Assembly: GCF_040807025.1 (NCBI RefSeq)
Contig: NC_090942.1
Location: 208,962,640 to 209,026,639 of the forward strand
Length of the DNA stretch: 64,000 bases
Direction of reading: 5' to 3'
DNA from: Struthio camelus
Lineage: Eukaryota > Chordata > Aves > Struthioniformes > Struthionidae
The position numbers were made by a program, and so were the translations under genes. The notes under the pieces were generated by a model, which had not been told where the DNA came from, searched no databases, and saw only the letters and a program-made list of their open reading frames with translations. Within the stretch, counting starts at the first letter, position 1. The number at the start of each line of letters is the position of its first letter. This document shows positions 26,911-37,106 of this stretch, piece by piece.

Positions 26911-28684
26911 CCTCTTTTATTTAGTGTAATTTGGCCTGTCTTGAGCTCAGGTGATAGTTGTGAACTGTCCAGTATAAAGTGCTGGAGCAATCACACTACA
27001 TAGATTATGAGAGTTGGGGGTATAAAACTTGTTCACTTGTATTAATAACACTGCTTGTGCATGTGGAAACTCTTAACTGCCCTGATGGGATGCACCCATG
27101 AGTGCTGAGGGAGCTGGCGGACATCGTTGCTAGGCTACTCTTGATTGTCTTTGAAAGGTCATGGCAATTAGGAGAGGTGCCTGAGGACTGGAAGAAAGCC
27201 AATGTCACTATAGTCTTCAAAAAGGGCAAGAAGGAGGAGCCAGGGAACTATAGGCCAGTCAGCCTTGCCTCCGTCCCTGGAAAGGTGATGGAACAGCTCA
27301 CCGTGGAGGCCATCTCTAAGCATGTGGAGGACAAGAAAGTGATTAGAAGTAGTCAGCACGGATTAATCAAATGGAAGTCATGCTTAACCAACCTGCTAGC
27401 CTTCTCTGATGGAATGACTGGCTGGATAGATGAAGGAAATGCAGTGGATGTTGTCTCCCTGGACTTCAGCAAGGCTTTTGACACTGTCTCCCATCACATC
27501 CTTGTAGGTAAGCTCAGGAAGTGTGGGCTAGATGAGTGGACAGTGAGGTGGATTGAGAACTGGCTGAATGGCAGAGCTCAGAGGGTTGTGGTCAGTAGCA
27601 CAAAGTCTAGTTGGAAGCCTGGAGCTAGCATTCAGAACTGGGTCAGTACTGGGTCCAGTACTGCTCATCGTATTCATTAGTGACTTGGAGGAAGGGACAG
27701 AGTGCACCCTCCACAAGTCTGTTGATGATACTAAACTGGGAAGAGTGGCTGACACACCAGAGGGCTCTGCTGCCCTTCAGAGGGACCTGGACAGGCTGGA
27801 GAGCTGGGCGGAGAGGAACCTCCTGAAGTTCAATAAAGGCAAATGCACCTGTGGAGGACTAACCCCATGCAGCAGTACAGGCTGGGGGTCTGCCTGCTGG
27901 AAAGTAGCTCTGCCGAGAAGGACCTGGGAGTCCTGGTGGACACCAAGTTGACCATGAGCCAGCAGTGTGCCCTTGTGGCCAAGGGCCAATGGTATCCTGG
28001 GGTTATATTAGGCAGAGTGCTGCCAGCAGGTGGAGGGAGGTGATCCTCCCCATCTCCTCAGCCCTGGTGAGGCCTCACCTGGAGGACTGTGTCCAGTTCT
28101 GAGCTCCCCAGTCCAAGAGAGACATGGCACTACTGGAGAGAGTCCAGTGGAGGGCTACGAAGATGACTGGGGGACTGGAGCATCTCCTATATGAGGAGAA
28201 GCTGAGCGAGCTGGACCTGTTCAGCCTGGGGAAGAGAAGACTGAGGGGGAACGTGATCAGTGTGTATAAGTATCTGAAGGGAGGGTGTCAAGAGGATGGG
28301 GCCAGACTCTTCTCCGTGGTGCCCAGCGATAGGATGAGAGGCAACAGATACAAACCGCAAAATGGGAAGTTCCATCTGAACATGAGGACAATCTTCTTTA
28401 CTGTGAGGGTGACTGAGCACTGGAACAGGTTGCCCAGACAGGTTGTGGATTCCTCTTCCCTGGAGATATAAAAGAGCCATCTGGACACAATCCTGTTCAA
28501 CTTACTCTAGAGGACCCTGCTTGAGCAGGGGGGTTGGACTAGATAGTCTCCAGAGGTCCCTTCCAACCTCAACTATTCTGTGATTCTATGAACTGTTTCT
28601 CAGCAAAAAAATTGCATACACAAGTGTTATAGTTTTTGGAGTCTGGATGTTGCATGGAAACCATAGTGCTCATTTTGAACTTAC
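26911..28684 (+). repeat. Duplicated 258-bp segment, copy B, split by a CR1 LINE
   Basis: The left part (26,911-27,079) and right part (28,591-28,684) together match the continuous copy A at 25,578-25,835. Between them sits a 1,511-bp CR1. Copy B therefore shows the filled state and copy A the empty state of the same site. Confidence 0.85.
27080..28590 (+). mobile_element. CR1 LINE, 5'-truncated, with target-site duplication
   Basis: The element begins ccctgatgggatgcaccc and ends ttctgtgattctatg, a normal CR1 3' terminus. The bases aactg occur on both sides (27,075-27,079 and 28,591-28,595) and only once in the empty copy A, so they are a 5-bp target-site duplication. It holds an ORF2 remnant. 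A 192-codon frame at 27,102-27,680 includes WKKANV, NYRPVSL, LDFSKAFD and the thumb-side WIENWLNG. Downstream, shifted frames continue through SVDDTKL (the damaged FADD site) to the C-terminal [13 protein letters not shown] full CR1 is several kilobases, so this is a 3' third and is frameshifted. Confidence 0.93.
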
Positions 28685-31050
28685 GTCTTGCATTATCACG
28701 TGTTTTTCCAAGATGGTGAGCATAAACATGATTCATGACTATGACTCTACTGATGAAGAGAAATTTATGAAACTGCAGAAATCATTCCTTTGACCCAGGT
28801 CTGAGACAGGAGGTTACTAGTGCTGAGGGTTCTTCAAAATGAAGTGTCTAACCAGCGCTCTCTGCCCTTCCTCCCATGTTTGGGGTTAAAAGATAGAAAT
28901 CTAAGTGTGTCCTGAGAAAATTTACCTTATTTCAATGCTGAGTTTTACTGAATATATTGAAGAAATATTTAGGAGTTTTCTTGCTCTTCAAGTTGCCAGC
29001 ACCATGGTAACATTGGGGCAGTCATCTGTTCCATGGCCTCCTAAGTTCATGGCTTAAAAGTAGCTATGGGAGGTGAAGAGATTGTAAAAGGCAGAAGTAT
29101 TCTCTACAAGCAATTCTGTGTTTAAAAGTAGACAAGTATAAGTCCTGTTTGGTACACTTCATCCAAAAACAAGTGTTGCCTTAGTTAAGAAGGTGCTAGA
29201 CTCTGTTTAACAGTTATCATATATCTTACTCCCTGGATCTTATGGAGCACTGTTAACTGGGCCATTTTTTAAGCTCTAAGTAAACGTAAAAAGGTCAGGA
29301 GAACTTTCTGAACTTATGCTGGCATTCTTTTAGAGCAGGTGGAGATGACATTCTTTGAAAGTGACTTGTTCAAATGACTCCCTTTCAGTATCAGTAATCC
29401 TATGCCATAATCACAGAAAATTTCAAGGGAATCTGAGTAACCCTCTGAATTTTAAACCTCTCAGACAAGTTACTCTTTGAGAGTGACCTTTTAAATCACT
29501 TTATGAATTAGAAATAGCAGTGTTTCACGTACAAAGGAAATGTACAGTACACTTGAAGAGGATCACAGTAGGTCGTGGAAAACAGACTCTATTACCCAAG
29601 GGAGCAATTCCCCTCTGGCTCACAGTCTCCATTTGTAAACGCCATGTGGCCTGGATGTCAAAACACTTGGCATCTCTGCTTTAAATGATTTGTCATGATT
29701 GCTTTTAAAGTTCAGAGCAATTGTTCACGGCCTCCCTTGAAAACCCACAATAAATATTATCATTGCAGATGAACTTGATGGTCTTTGAAGCTGTTTTGAT
29801 TCTAAAAATGGTAATAGAGCCTACGCACAATATTTCATTTTCCAAAATTATCTTGTATACTTACAGCACAAAAAACATGTACAATTGCTTTTTTCCACCT
29901 GAGATTCATTACTCAAGAAGTACTGCGGTAGGCTGCACTCTGCCGTCACTTTGCATTCCAGTGCAATTTCACACAGGGAATTTAATCCTGAACAGCAAAC
30001 AAGACAAAGGGCCTGATTCCGCATCAGTAAAACCAGAAACCTTTATAGCTAAGCTCAGTAGGAGCAGTATCAAAGTATTACAGCTAAATGCTAGGTGGTG
30101 CTTTGGTGGCAGGACCACTAATACTCCACTGCACAGGGAAATCAGCAGAGAGCTTGTAGTGACCAGTTTCTGAAGGATGAAAACTAGAAAACAGATCTTA
30201 TTTTTTTTTCTCCTTGTGTGAAAAGTAACCTCAAGAGTCATTGTAGAGTAAACCAGTTTGACAGCAAAAGGAATAACTGTGGGATGAGAACTGCTGGAAG
30301 GAAAAATGCAGTTATCACTTTTTGGCAAATATCCTAGAATCCTTTTCATGGATTCTTTGTTTCTAACACACAAAAGGCTTCTCCCCCCCAGATCCTCTTT
30401 CAAACCAGCAGAAAGGTCTAAGCTTGGAAAGCAGAACAGTGGGAAGAGTGATTAGAAAAGCCTCAGTTATTAAAAGGAAGTTTAATCTATAGCTGTTTTG
30501 TGTATTGTGATTACCAACATTTCCAGCCCCAGATATTGCACAATGATGAAACAGGACCTTAAGCATGAGAATGACTTAAAAGTTACATTTAATGTATGGA
30601 TGAAAATACTCAGAGCAAAGTTTAAGCTCATCAAGCTTAAATGAAAACCGCCTGCATAAAATCACAGGTGCTTGGAAACAACATTCTCTTGAGATATCCA
30701 AGTTTTGTTTTATCCTTCCTAGTTTTCTTTTATCCAGTTTATTTTGCCATAAGGTAGCTAAAATTTCAAATACTATCTGACAAAAAAGTCTTGAGGCTGT
30801 GGTCTCATTTTGTTAAGTAAATTAAGGTGAAATATTGGTGCTATGATTGTCTAGATGCATTTTTTGCTTTTTACTTGTTTTAAACTAACCTACCAGGGTT
30901 TCTTGTTTCTTCCTGTTCTTAATTTGTTTTGATTCTTTGCTTTGCTTTTTCCAAATTTAGTTTTATTTTTTATTACGATTTTGTTGAGTTTCATTAATAG
31001 GAACCGTTCTATCATTCTCTTTTGGTTTTTGAAACAATATATGCTCTATT
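28685..31050. other. AT-rich non-coding DNA up to the array edge
   Basis: No exon or RNA was recognised. The last few hundred bases are very T-rich. The sequence right of 31,050 is shared by all array units, while the sequence left of it is present only once in the window. Confidence 0.5.
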
Positions 31051-31506
31051 TTGCATGAAGGACACTATACTGAATGAAGCTGCTGTTCTGTATAATTTTC
31101 CATCTGGAAGCAATAGTCAATTTCAGTCTGATCTAACCCTCTGTCAGATAGGTTTAAATAGTAAAAAAAGACTAGGTTCAATTTTTAAGGATCTACACTA
31201 AAAAACTAAACTAAAAACAGGTAGAGAAACTCTGGGAATGAGGCAAATGTTAGTCAAGCAAATTCCTCTGCTGAAACAAAAAAAAATAGCAACTAACGAA
31301 AAATTAGGACAAGCAGACCAATTAGTATCAGATTTCATGAAAGAAATAAATTATGCCCTGATTTTAGAGGAATTATCAACCTTTCATAAGAACGTTTAAA
31401 GTGAAACAGGTAAGTTCTATTTAACTAAAACTGGGTCCTATATTCATTTGATTTTAAATTCAAGAATTTGGAATATCAAAAACACTTTGTCTACCTGTGA
31501 ATGGGG
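31051..31506 (+). repeat. AT-rich spacer of unit 1
   Basis: AT-rich DNA shared by all five units. It contains two short open stretches, 31,055-31,201 (48 codons) and 31,238-31,399 (53 codons), that read somewhat like protein, and a splice-donor-like aacaggtaagt near 31,406. I do not recognise either product. The stretches are not kept equally in all five spacers, so they are probably not selected genes. Confidence 0.7.
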
Positions 31507-31550
31507 TGCAGCAAAAGGGAACCACCCTGTGTCTCACTATTAGTAAAGAG
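31507..31550 (+). pseudogene. 44-bp relic of the PHF7-like gene 3' end (unit 1)
   Basis: This piece (tgcagcaaaagggaacc through agtaaagag) matches 36,817-36,860 of the gene's 3' untranslated region with about five differences and includes the same agtaaa signal. Homology stops on both sides. It lies upstream of the gene, where a 3' end is not expected. Equivalent relics are at 40,553-40,596, 49,640-49,683, 50,948-50,991 and 59,914-59,957. Confidence 0.8.
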
Positions 31551-31638
31551 TTGGGTTGCCCCAAGGGAAGAAGTGACGTCCCACCAGGTAGCCAAGGGCT
31601 TTGCTTGGGCCTTTTCTCCTCCCCGGCAGCACTGGCCT

Positions 31639-32492
31639 GTCACAGTGGGGGAAGTGTGTCACCCCAGCGGTGGTGGTGCGTGACAGTGGGGGTCTGTGTC
31701 ACCCCAGTGGTGGTGGCGGGTCACAGTGGGGATCTGTGTCACCCCAGCGGTGGTGGCAGGTCACAGTGGGGGAAGTGTGTCACCCCAGCGGTGGTGGCGG
31801 GTCATAGTGGGGGAAGTGTGTCACCCCGGTGGCAGTGGTGGGTCACAGTGGGGGAAGTGTGTCACCCCGGCAGCGGTGGTGCGTGACAGTGGGGGTCTGT
31901 GTCACCCCAGTGGTGGTCCCAGGTCACAGTGGGTGAAGTGTGTCACCCCGGTGGCGGTGGTGGGTCACAGTGGGGGAAGTGTGTCACCCCGGCAGTGGTG
32001 GTGGGTCACAGTGGGGATCTGTGTCACCCCAGTGGTGGTCCCAGGTCACAGTGGGTGAAGTGTGTCACCCCGGTGGCGGTGTTGGGTCACAGTGGGGGAA
32101 GTGTGTCACCCCAGCGGTGGTGGCAGGTCACAGTGGGGGAAGTGTGTCACCCCAGTGGTGGTGGCAGGTCACAGTGGGGATCTGTGTCACCCCAGTGGTG
32201 GTGGCGGGTCACAGTGGGGGATCTCTGTCACCCCAGCGGTGGTGGCAGGTCACAGTGGGGGAAGTGTGTCACCACAGCGGTGGTGGCGGGTCACAGTGGG
32301 TGAAGTGTGTCACCCCAGCGGTGGTGGCGCGTCACAGTGGGGATCTGTGTCACCCCAGCGGTGGTGGCGTGTCACAGTGGGTGAAGTGTGTCACCCCAGC
32401 AGTGGTGGCGGGTCACAGTGGGGATCTGTGTCACCCCAGTGGTGGTGGCAGGTCACAGTGGGGGATCTGTGTCACCCCGGTGGCGGTGGTGG
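31639..32492 (+). repeat. 5' minisatellite of unit 1, 40/41-bp repeat, 21 copies
   Basis: Each repeat starts gtcacagtggggg, continues aagtgtgtcacccc or atctgtgtcacccc, and ends agcggtggtggcgg or a variant. 41-bp and 40-bp versions are mixed. The array is G-rich on the plus strand and ends exactly where the CpG-rich promoter begins (gtcacaatgaggcagg). Confidence 0.97.
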
Positions 32493-32961
32493 GTCACAAT
32501 GAGGCAGGTGAGGCGGGCGGCCCAGGCGGTACTAAAAGGGCCGCGGGGCGCGGGCAGCCCCAGGCGGGAGGCAGCGCCTCCGAGCACGGGACAGGTGAGG
32601 GCAGGGGAGGTGCCGCTGCCCCGCGCAGGGCCGGGCCCGGGGCGCTGCTGCAGCCCCGCTGGGCTCAAGGGCTGCGGCCGCGCTGCCCTGGGGCCTGGCC
32701 CGCTCCTGGCCCTGCGGCAGAGGCGGAGACCCACCGCCCCGGCCCGGCGGGAGGCGGGAGAGCCCAGGCAGGGGCTAGCGCGGGGCTGCCGCGGGAGCAG
32801 CAGCGGGGCCCCTCGCCCCGGGGGCTGGCGCTGGGCTGGAAAGTCACCCTGGTGCCGCTGCCCCGCCAGGGTCGGCGCAGGAGCGTGGGGAGCGGAGAGC
32901 CCGGCGCGGCTGGGCCAGGGCTTTTCCGCAGCACTCGCCGTCGACCCGCGTGGAGCGCGCC
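32493..32961 (+). promoter_or_regulatory. CpG-rich promoter and 5' leader of PHF7-like copy 1
   Basis: This 469-bp block is very GC- and CpG-rich. It holds a TATA-like tactaaaag at 32,530-32,538. A good splice donor, acag followed by gtgagg, ends at 32,594, and an acceptor, cttttccgcag, ends at 32,931. These suggest a short non-coding first exon (about 32,560-32,594) spliced to 32,932, 30 bp upstream of the start codon. The transcription start is inferred only from the TATA-like position. Confidence 0.6.
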
Positions 32962-35900
32962 ATGAAGCGCAAGGCCCCCGACTCGAGGGAGGAGGGTGAG
33001 AGCGAAGGGAGCGCCGAGGTGCCCGCAGCCCGCGGCCGGGCCAAGGGCTCGGGGGGCGGCTGGCGGGCGGCGGCGGGGAGGCCGGAGCGGCGCAGCGTGC
33101 CCGCAGCAGGACCCGTGCTCTCGCGCGCGCGAGGCCTGGGGCGTGGGGAGGGCCGTGCGGGGAGGAGGGCTGTGCCGGGGGGAGGAAAGGCCGGTGCTGC
33201 CCAGGGCTGGCCGGGAGCGAGAGGGGCCGGGAGAGGCGAGGGGAAGGCGAGGGCAGGTCGTGCCTGGGAGCCCCTGCGCCCGGGGCGGGAGCCTCCTCTG
33301 GGTCAGCGTGGGGCTGCCGGGGAGCCGTGGGGCGGCAGCCAGCACGTGGAGGGCGTCTGGGCAGCGGGGTGAGGGCAGGCCCTTGCGGGGGAAGCCCTCC
33401 AGGACCCTTTCGCAGGCCCCCGCGAGGCGCTCAGTGCTTGTGGCGTTTGCTCTCCCCTCCGCAGCGTGCGTGCTGTGTCGCCGGGCCGATTCCGACCCAG
33501 ATAAGTATGGGGAGAAACGGCGGCAGGACGGTCTCTGCGCCCATGAGAACTGCCTGGTGAGTGTCCCTGGGGCTGCCTCCAGCTTCCCGCGGTGGCCCAG
33601 CCCAGCAGCCTGCCATCTCCACACCCAGCCGGGCAGCTTTGGGGCGTGGGGGTGCGCCTGGCTCTGGGGCTGTGGAAATCCCATCCCAAGAGCTCTGCGA
33701 GTGCCGACTCCTCCTCGACGCCTCCGGGAGTGCCTTTGCTGCCCTCTGCTCGGGCTCTCGTCGTCTGCCCCAGCACGGCGTGTGCTCCGCTCAGCAGGGC
33801 CCAGCAGGCCAGCGCTGCCTGCAGGAGTGTCCGCCAGCCCCTCGCCCGGGCTCTCTGCGCCGCTGCCTTCCCAGCGCTCAGCACAGCCTGGCTGCCCACC
33901 TCTCCCACTCTTTGTGCTACTTGTTGTGGAGCAGCTCAAAGGCCCAGGAGCATTGCAGCTCGCTCAGTGCCAGGGAACTGAGCGTGGTGTGCCCCGGCCC
34001 TCTCGCCAGTGCCTCAGCACCGGCCGGCAGCAGTGGGCCGTGCCTGCCTGACCTACTGAGCTCTGGGACTTTTCTGTTTTTCAGTATCTTGCCAGCGGGC
34101 TCCCTGTGAGAGGCACCAACGAGCTGGGAGCCAACAAGTTCCTTCCGGCGGATATCAGGCGGGCAGTGAAGCGGGCAACTCGGAAGGTGAAGAGCTCGTC
34201 GGGGTGTGGGGAGGTCTGTGCCAGCATGGGTTTGTGCAAGCTCAGCCTGTGCCCTGGGGAGGAAACCTCGGGCTTTTCCGTCAGCTCCGGGCAACGCTCC
34301 CGCAAGCGGCAGGAGCTGCAGAGAGGCTCCAGCAGAAGCAGGAATGCCAGTGCCTGAGGTGGCTCTGCAGGACGGGACCCAGCAGTGCCCACGTGCCTGC
34401 AGCCTTCCCAGAGGTGTGGGGCAGGCCTTGGGGGCCCTGAGCGTGTCTCTGATGGGGCCTGCTGTGCTCTTTGCAGCGCTGCTACGTCTGTGGTGAGCGG
34501 GGAGCCACCATTAGCTGCCGGCAGAAGGGCTGCAAGCGCAGCTTCCACTTCCCCTGCGGCTGCGAAGATGGCTGCGTCTCGCAGTTCTTTGGGCAGCGCA
34601 GGTAAGAGCTGACGAGCCTCGTGCTGGGCCGCCTTTGCCTCCTTTGCCCTGCTGGCAGCACTGGCCAAGAGGGCGAAGCAGCTGCTTGCTCTGCTCTGCG
34701 GTGACCCTGCAGGAGCCCTGCCAGGGCCAGAGTCAGGGCATGGAGGGCTCCTTTATGCACCCCTTTTGCCTCCTCTGGGTGCAGGAGCAGAGTGGGAGGG
34801 TCTGTCCTCAGCCATGCCCTGGCAATCCCTTGTTCTCGGCTCCCGGGGGAGCTGGGGAAGCAGCAGCTGTGGCTGGGGGCTGGAGAGCCAGTGTGTTGGT
34901 CAGGCCTTCTGTCTGCAGGCAAGGTCCCTGAGCTTGGCGTGAGTGCGCCAGAGCCCACCTCAGAGGGGTGATGGCGGGGCCTCAGCTAGAATGTGCCGGG
35001 ACCCTTGGGTGGGAGATGCATGGGCAGGAAGGGGATGGGAAGAGAGACATGCACACATTGCGCAGGCAGCAGCCAGCCTCTACAGCCTGTGGGGTCGTCT
35101 TGTCCAGAAAGGCGGGAGGACTCCATGCGTCCTGACCTCGCCCACCCCTTCTGTGTTGCACCCAGGTCCTTCTGCCGGGAACATCGCCCAGAACAAACAG
35201 TGCAGGTGCAGCAGGATGGGGAGACCTCCTGCGTCATTTGTCTGGAGCCCGTGGAGGAACAGCTCTCCCACCACACTCTGGTGTGCCCTGCGTGTAGGCA
35301 CGCGTGGTTCCATCGGGGCTGCATCCAGGTAGGAGGCCCTTCCAGCGCCCCTTGGGCATGGCGGGTGCCCAGCAGTGGGCAGTGCCCCACTCACGTGGCT
35401 TGTGCCTCTCTTGCAGCAACAGGCTCTCAGCGCTGGCTTCTTCTGCTTGCAGTGCCCGCAGTGTAACGACAGGGAGACCTTCCTGTGGGAAATGTCTGCC
35501 ATGGGGATCCGAGTGCCCCTCCGGTTGGTTCTCTTCTGCCCTTGCCCCGTGCCCACGAGACAGAAGGAGGGCACGAGCACGAGGGGCAGGGGAGGCTCAT
35601 GCCCTTGCTTTGCTTCAACCTGTCAGACAACCCACCTGGGAGGCAGAGGGGGCCTTTGCTGAGCTCAATGAGAGGCACAGCCGCTGTGACGCCAGCCGGT
35701 GCCTTTCTGCGCGAGGCAGAGAAGAGGCAGCAGAAGAGGGGTAAGTCAGCAAAGCAGCAATTTCCCCACTGCCCATGTGGTGGCAGGTGCCCTAGTGGCA
35801 GTCTCGCGGCATCTCTGAGGGTCTTTGGAAGGTGGATGGACGCCCTCCAGGGGCGGAAGAAGAGGCAAAGGGACAGCCCTTTTCCATGGGGAGGCTGTGC

Positions 35901-36646
35901 TGCCAGGGCAGGAGGGATGGCCCTGCTAGCGCTGGCCAAGCAGTGCGCCAAGGAGTGGAGGGTTCGCCTGGGGCTGTGCCCAGGCTCTTCACCTCCCCAA
36001 GAGCTCTGGGAGCAAGGCCTCTCGGCACTGAGGTGGCACCAAGCCGGGGAGCTCTGCCAGGCACCCTCTTGCTCGAGTCTCTTTGTCCTTGGCCGCCTCC
36101 CTGGTGTCACCGCCAGCACTGGCTGCCACTTTGGCCACCAATCCGTTTGCTCTCCCAGGCCGTGGGAGCTGCTCCTGTGCTGCTCCTGTGCTGCCAGAGG
36201 CACGCACCGACGCTGCTCCGCCTTGAGGCCCACCACAGCCACGTGGGAGTGTGACGACTGTGCGGGTCTGGGCACTGGTAAGCGGAGAAGCTGTGTCCCC
36301 CTGGGTGCCCCCGGGCCACAGCCAGGGCCAGGCAGAGCCTTAGCATGGGTGCTCAGGGCGGGCTTGGCAGAGCGGTCTCTACTGCCAGGGGGCCACCGCT
36401 CTGGCCTCCCCTGCCCTGGGAGTGTGGGGGCGTGGGGCCGTGCTGCTGACCTTCCTGCCTCTCCTTGCAGCCTCCAGCGCGCAGTCGGGGCCGGCCACCT
36501 CCAGCAGCAGCAGCAGCCAAGCGGCATCATCCCCCAGCTCCCAGGCTCCTGCGAGCAGCAGCCGGGCAGGCCGGACTGGGCCAGAGCGAAGGCCAGGCCG
36601 CTCGCGGTTAAGGCGCCGCTCACAACATCCCTACAGCCGGCCCTGA
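32962..36646 (+). CDS. PHF7: PHF7-like PHD/RING-finger protein, copy 1 (nine coding exons)
   Basis: Exons: 32962-32995, 33465-33556, 34085-34186, 34477-34601, 35166-35328, 35417-35523, 35627-35740, 36159-36277, 36471-36646. All introns are GT-AG, phases join without error, and the sum is 1,032 nt (343 residues plus TGA). The start ATG has G at -3. Residues 13-41 form the C2HC knuckle of an extended PHD (C13, C16, H38, C41), followed by PHD ligands C78, C81, C90, C95, H100, C103, C121, H124. A RING/PHD finger follows (C140, C143, C158, C161, H167, C170, C185, C188), then MGIR near 201 and a third PHD (C228, C233, C254, C256, H262, C265, C277, C280). Residues 287-343 are Ser-rich, then Arg-rich (RSRLRRR), a possible nuclear signal. 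There is no HECT domain, so PHF7 fits better than G2E3. In mammals PHF7 reads histone H3 methylation and ubiquitinates histones in spermatids. Activity here is inferred. Confidence 0.92.
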
Positions 36647-36851
36647 AACGTCAGCGCTGCCCCAGCCCACACGGGCTCCTTCTTGGCAGCTCTGCGGGCC
36701 AGGCCTTGTGGCAGCCCCAAGGGATGCCACTGCTCCCCAGCCGTGGCACCTGCTGCCTGCGCCCGGCCTGCGTCCACAGTCCAGATGCGCTGCCTCACCC
36801 AAGAGGGGCGCTCCCTTGCAGCCACAGGGAACCACCCTGTGTCTCACTGTC

Positions 36852-36857
36852 AGTAAA
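36852..36857 (+). terminator. Likely polyadenylation signal of copy 1 (agtaaa)
   Basis: The variant hexamer agtaaa lies about 205 bp after the stop codon and is followed by a GT-rich stretch (gagctgtggccttc). No AATAAA is nearby. It is the only signal shared with the upstream relics. Confidence 0.5.
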
Positions 36858-37106
36858 GAGAATTGTATTTGAGTACCGTAGCAAGAGCTGTGGCCTTCTT
36901 TAAGTGCCGAGTGAGATCCAGGGATGCAAGTCACCTTTGTTGCAGAGTTAGAATTGCTGTAGAGCTGCGGTATACACCCCGCGTGCCCAGGGCCCTGAAG
37001 TCCTGAGTAGCCAGGGTGGCCCAGGAACTCGCCCACTGGTCTCTGTACTGAGGAGACTGTGGGTCAATTTGGGACAACGGATCAAGTGGAGACAAGGTCA
37101 CTGCCT

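Noticed and set aside
31639-32492. Minisatellite as a CRISPR-like repeat array
   Set aside because: The repeats are contiguous without spacers and lie in vertebrate DNA with LINEs and spliced genes.
32665-33939. Reverse-strand open frame of 424 codons over the promoter and first introns, repeated in each unit
   Set aside because: It is low-complexity, rich in Pro, Arg and Ala, and runs antisense through the well-supported exons 1 and 2. This is typical of chance frames in CpG-rich DNA.
34085-34357. Exon 3 read through into intron 3 as a longer coding exon
   Set aside because: A consensus junction (cggaag followed by gtgaag) and the in-phase acceptor at 34,477 restore the conserved extended-PHD ligands. 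Read-through would lose them.
35427-36623. Reverse-strand open frame of 398 to 440 codons in the 3' half of each gene
   Set aside because: It is antisense to exons 7-9 with no recognisable domain. It is a shadow of GC-rich coding sequence.
32962-36646. Identification as G2E3 instead of PHF7
   Set aside because: The first three fingers fit both proteins, but there is no HECT ligase domain. The product ends in a short Ser/Arg-rich tail after the third PHD finger, as in avian PHF7-like proteins.
35485-36903. Forward open frame of 472 codons across exons 6-9
   Set aside because: It reads exon 8 in the true frame but passes through introns 7 and 8 and reads exons 6, 7 and 9 in the wrong frame. 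The spliced gene model explains the conserved residues better.
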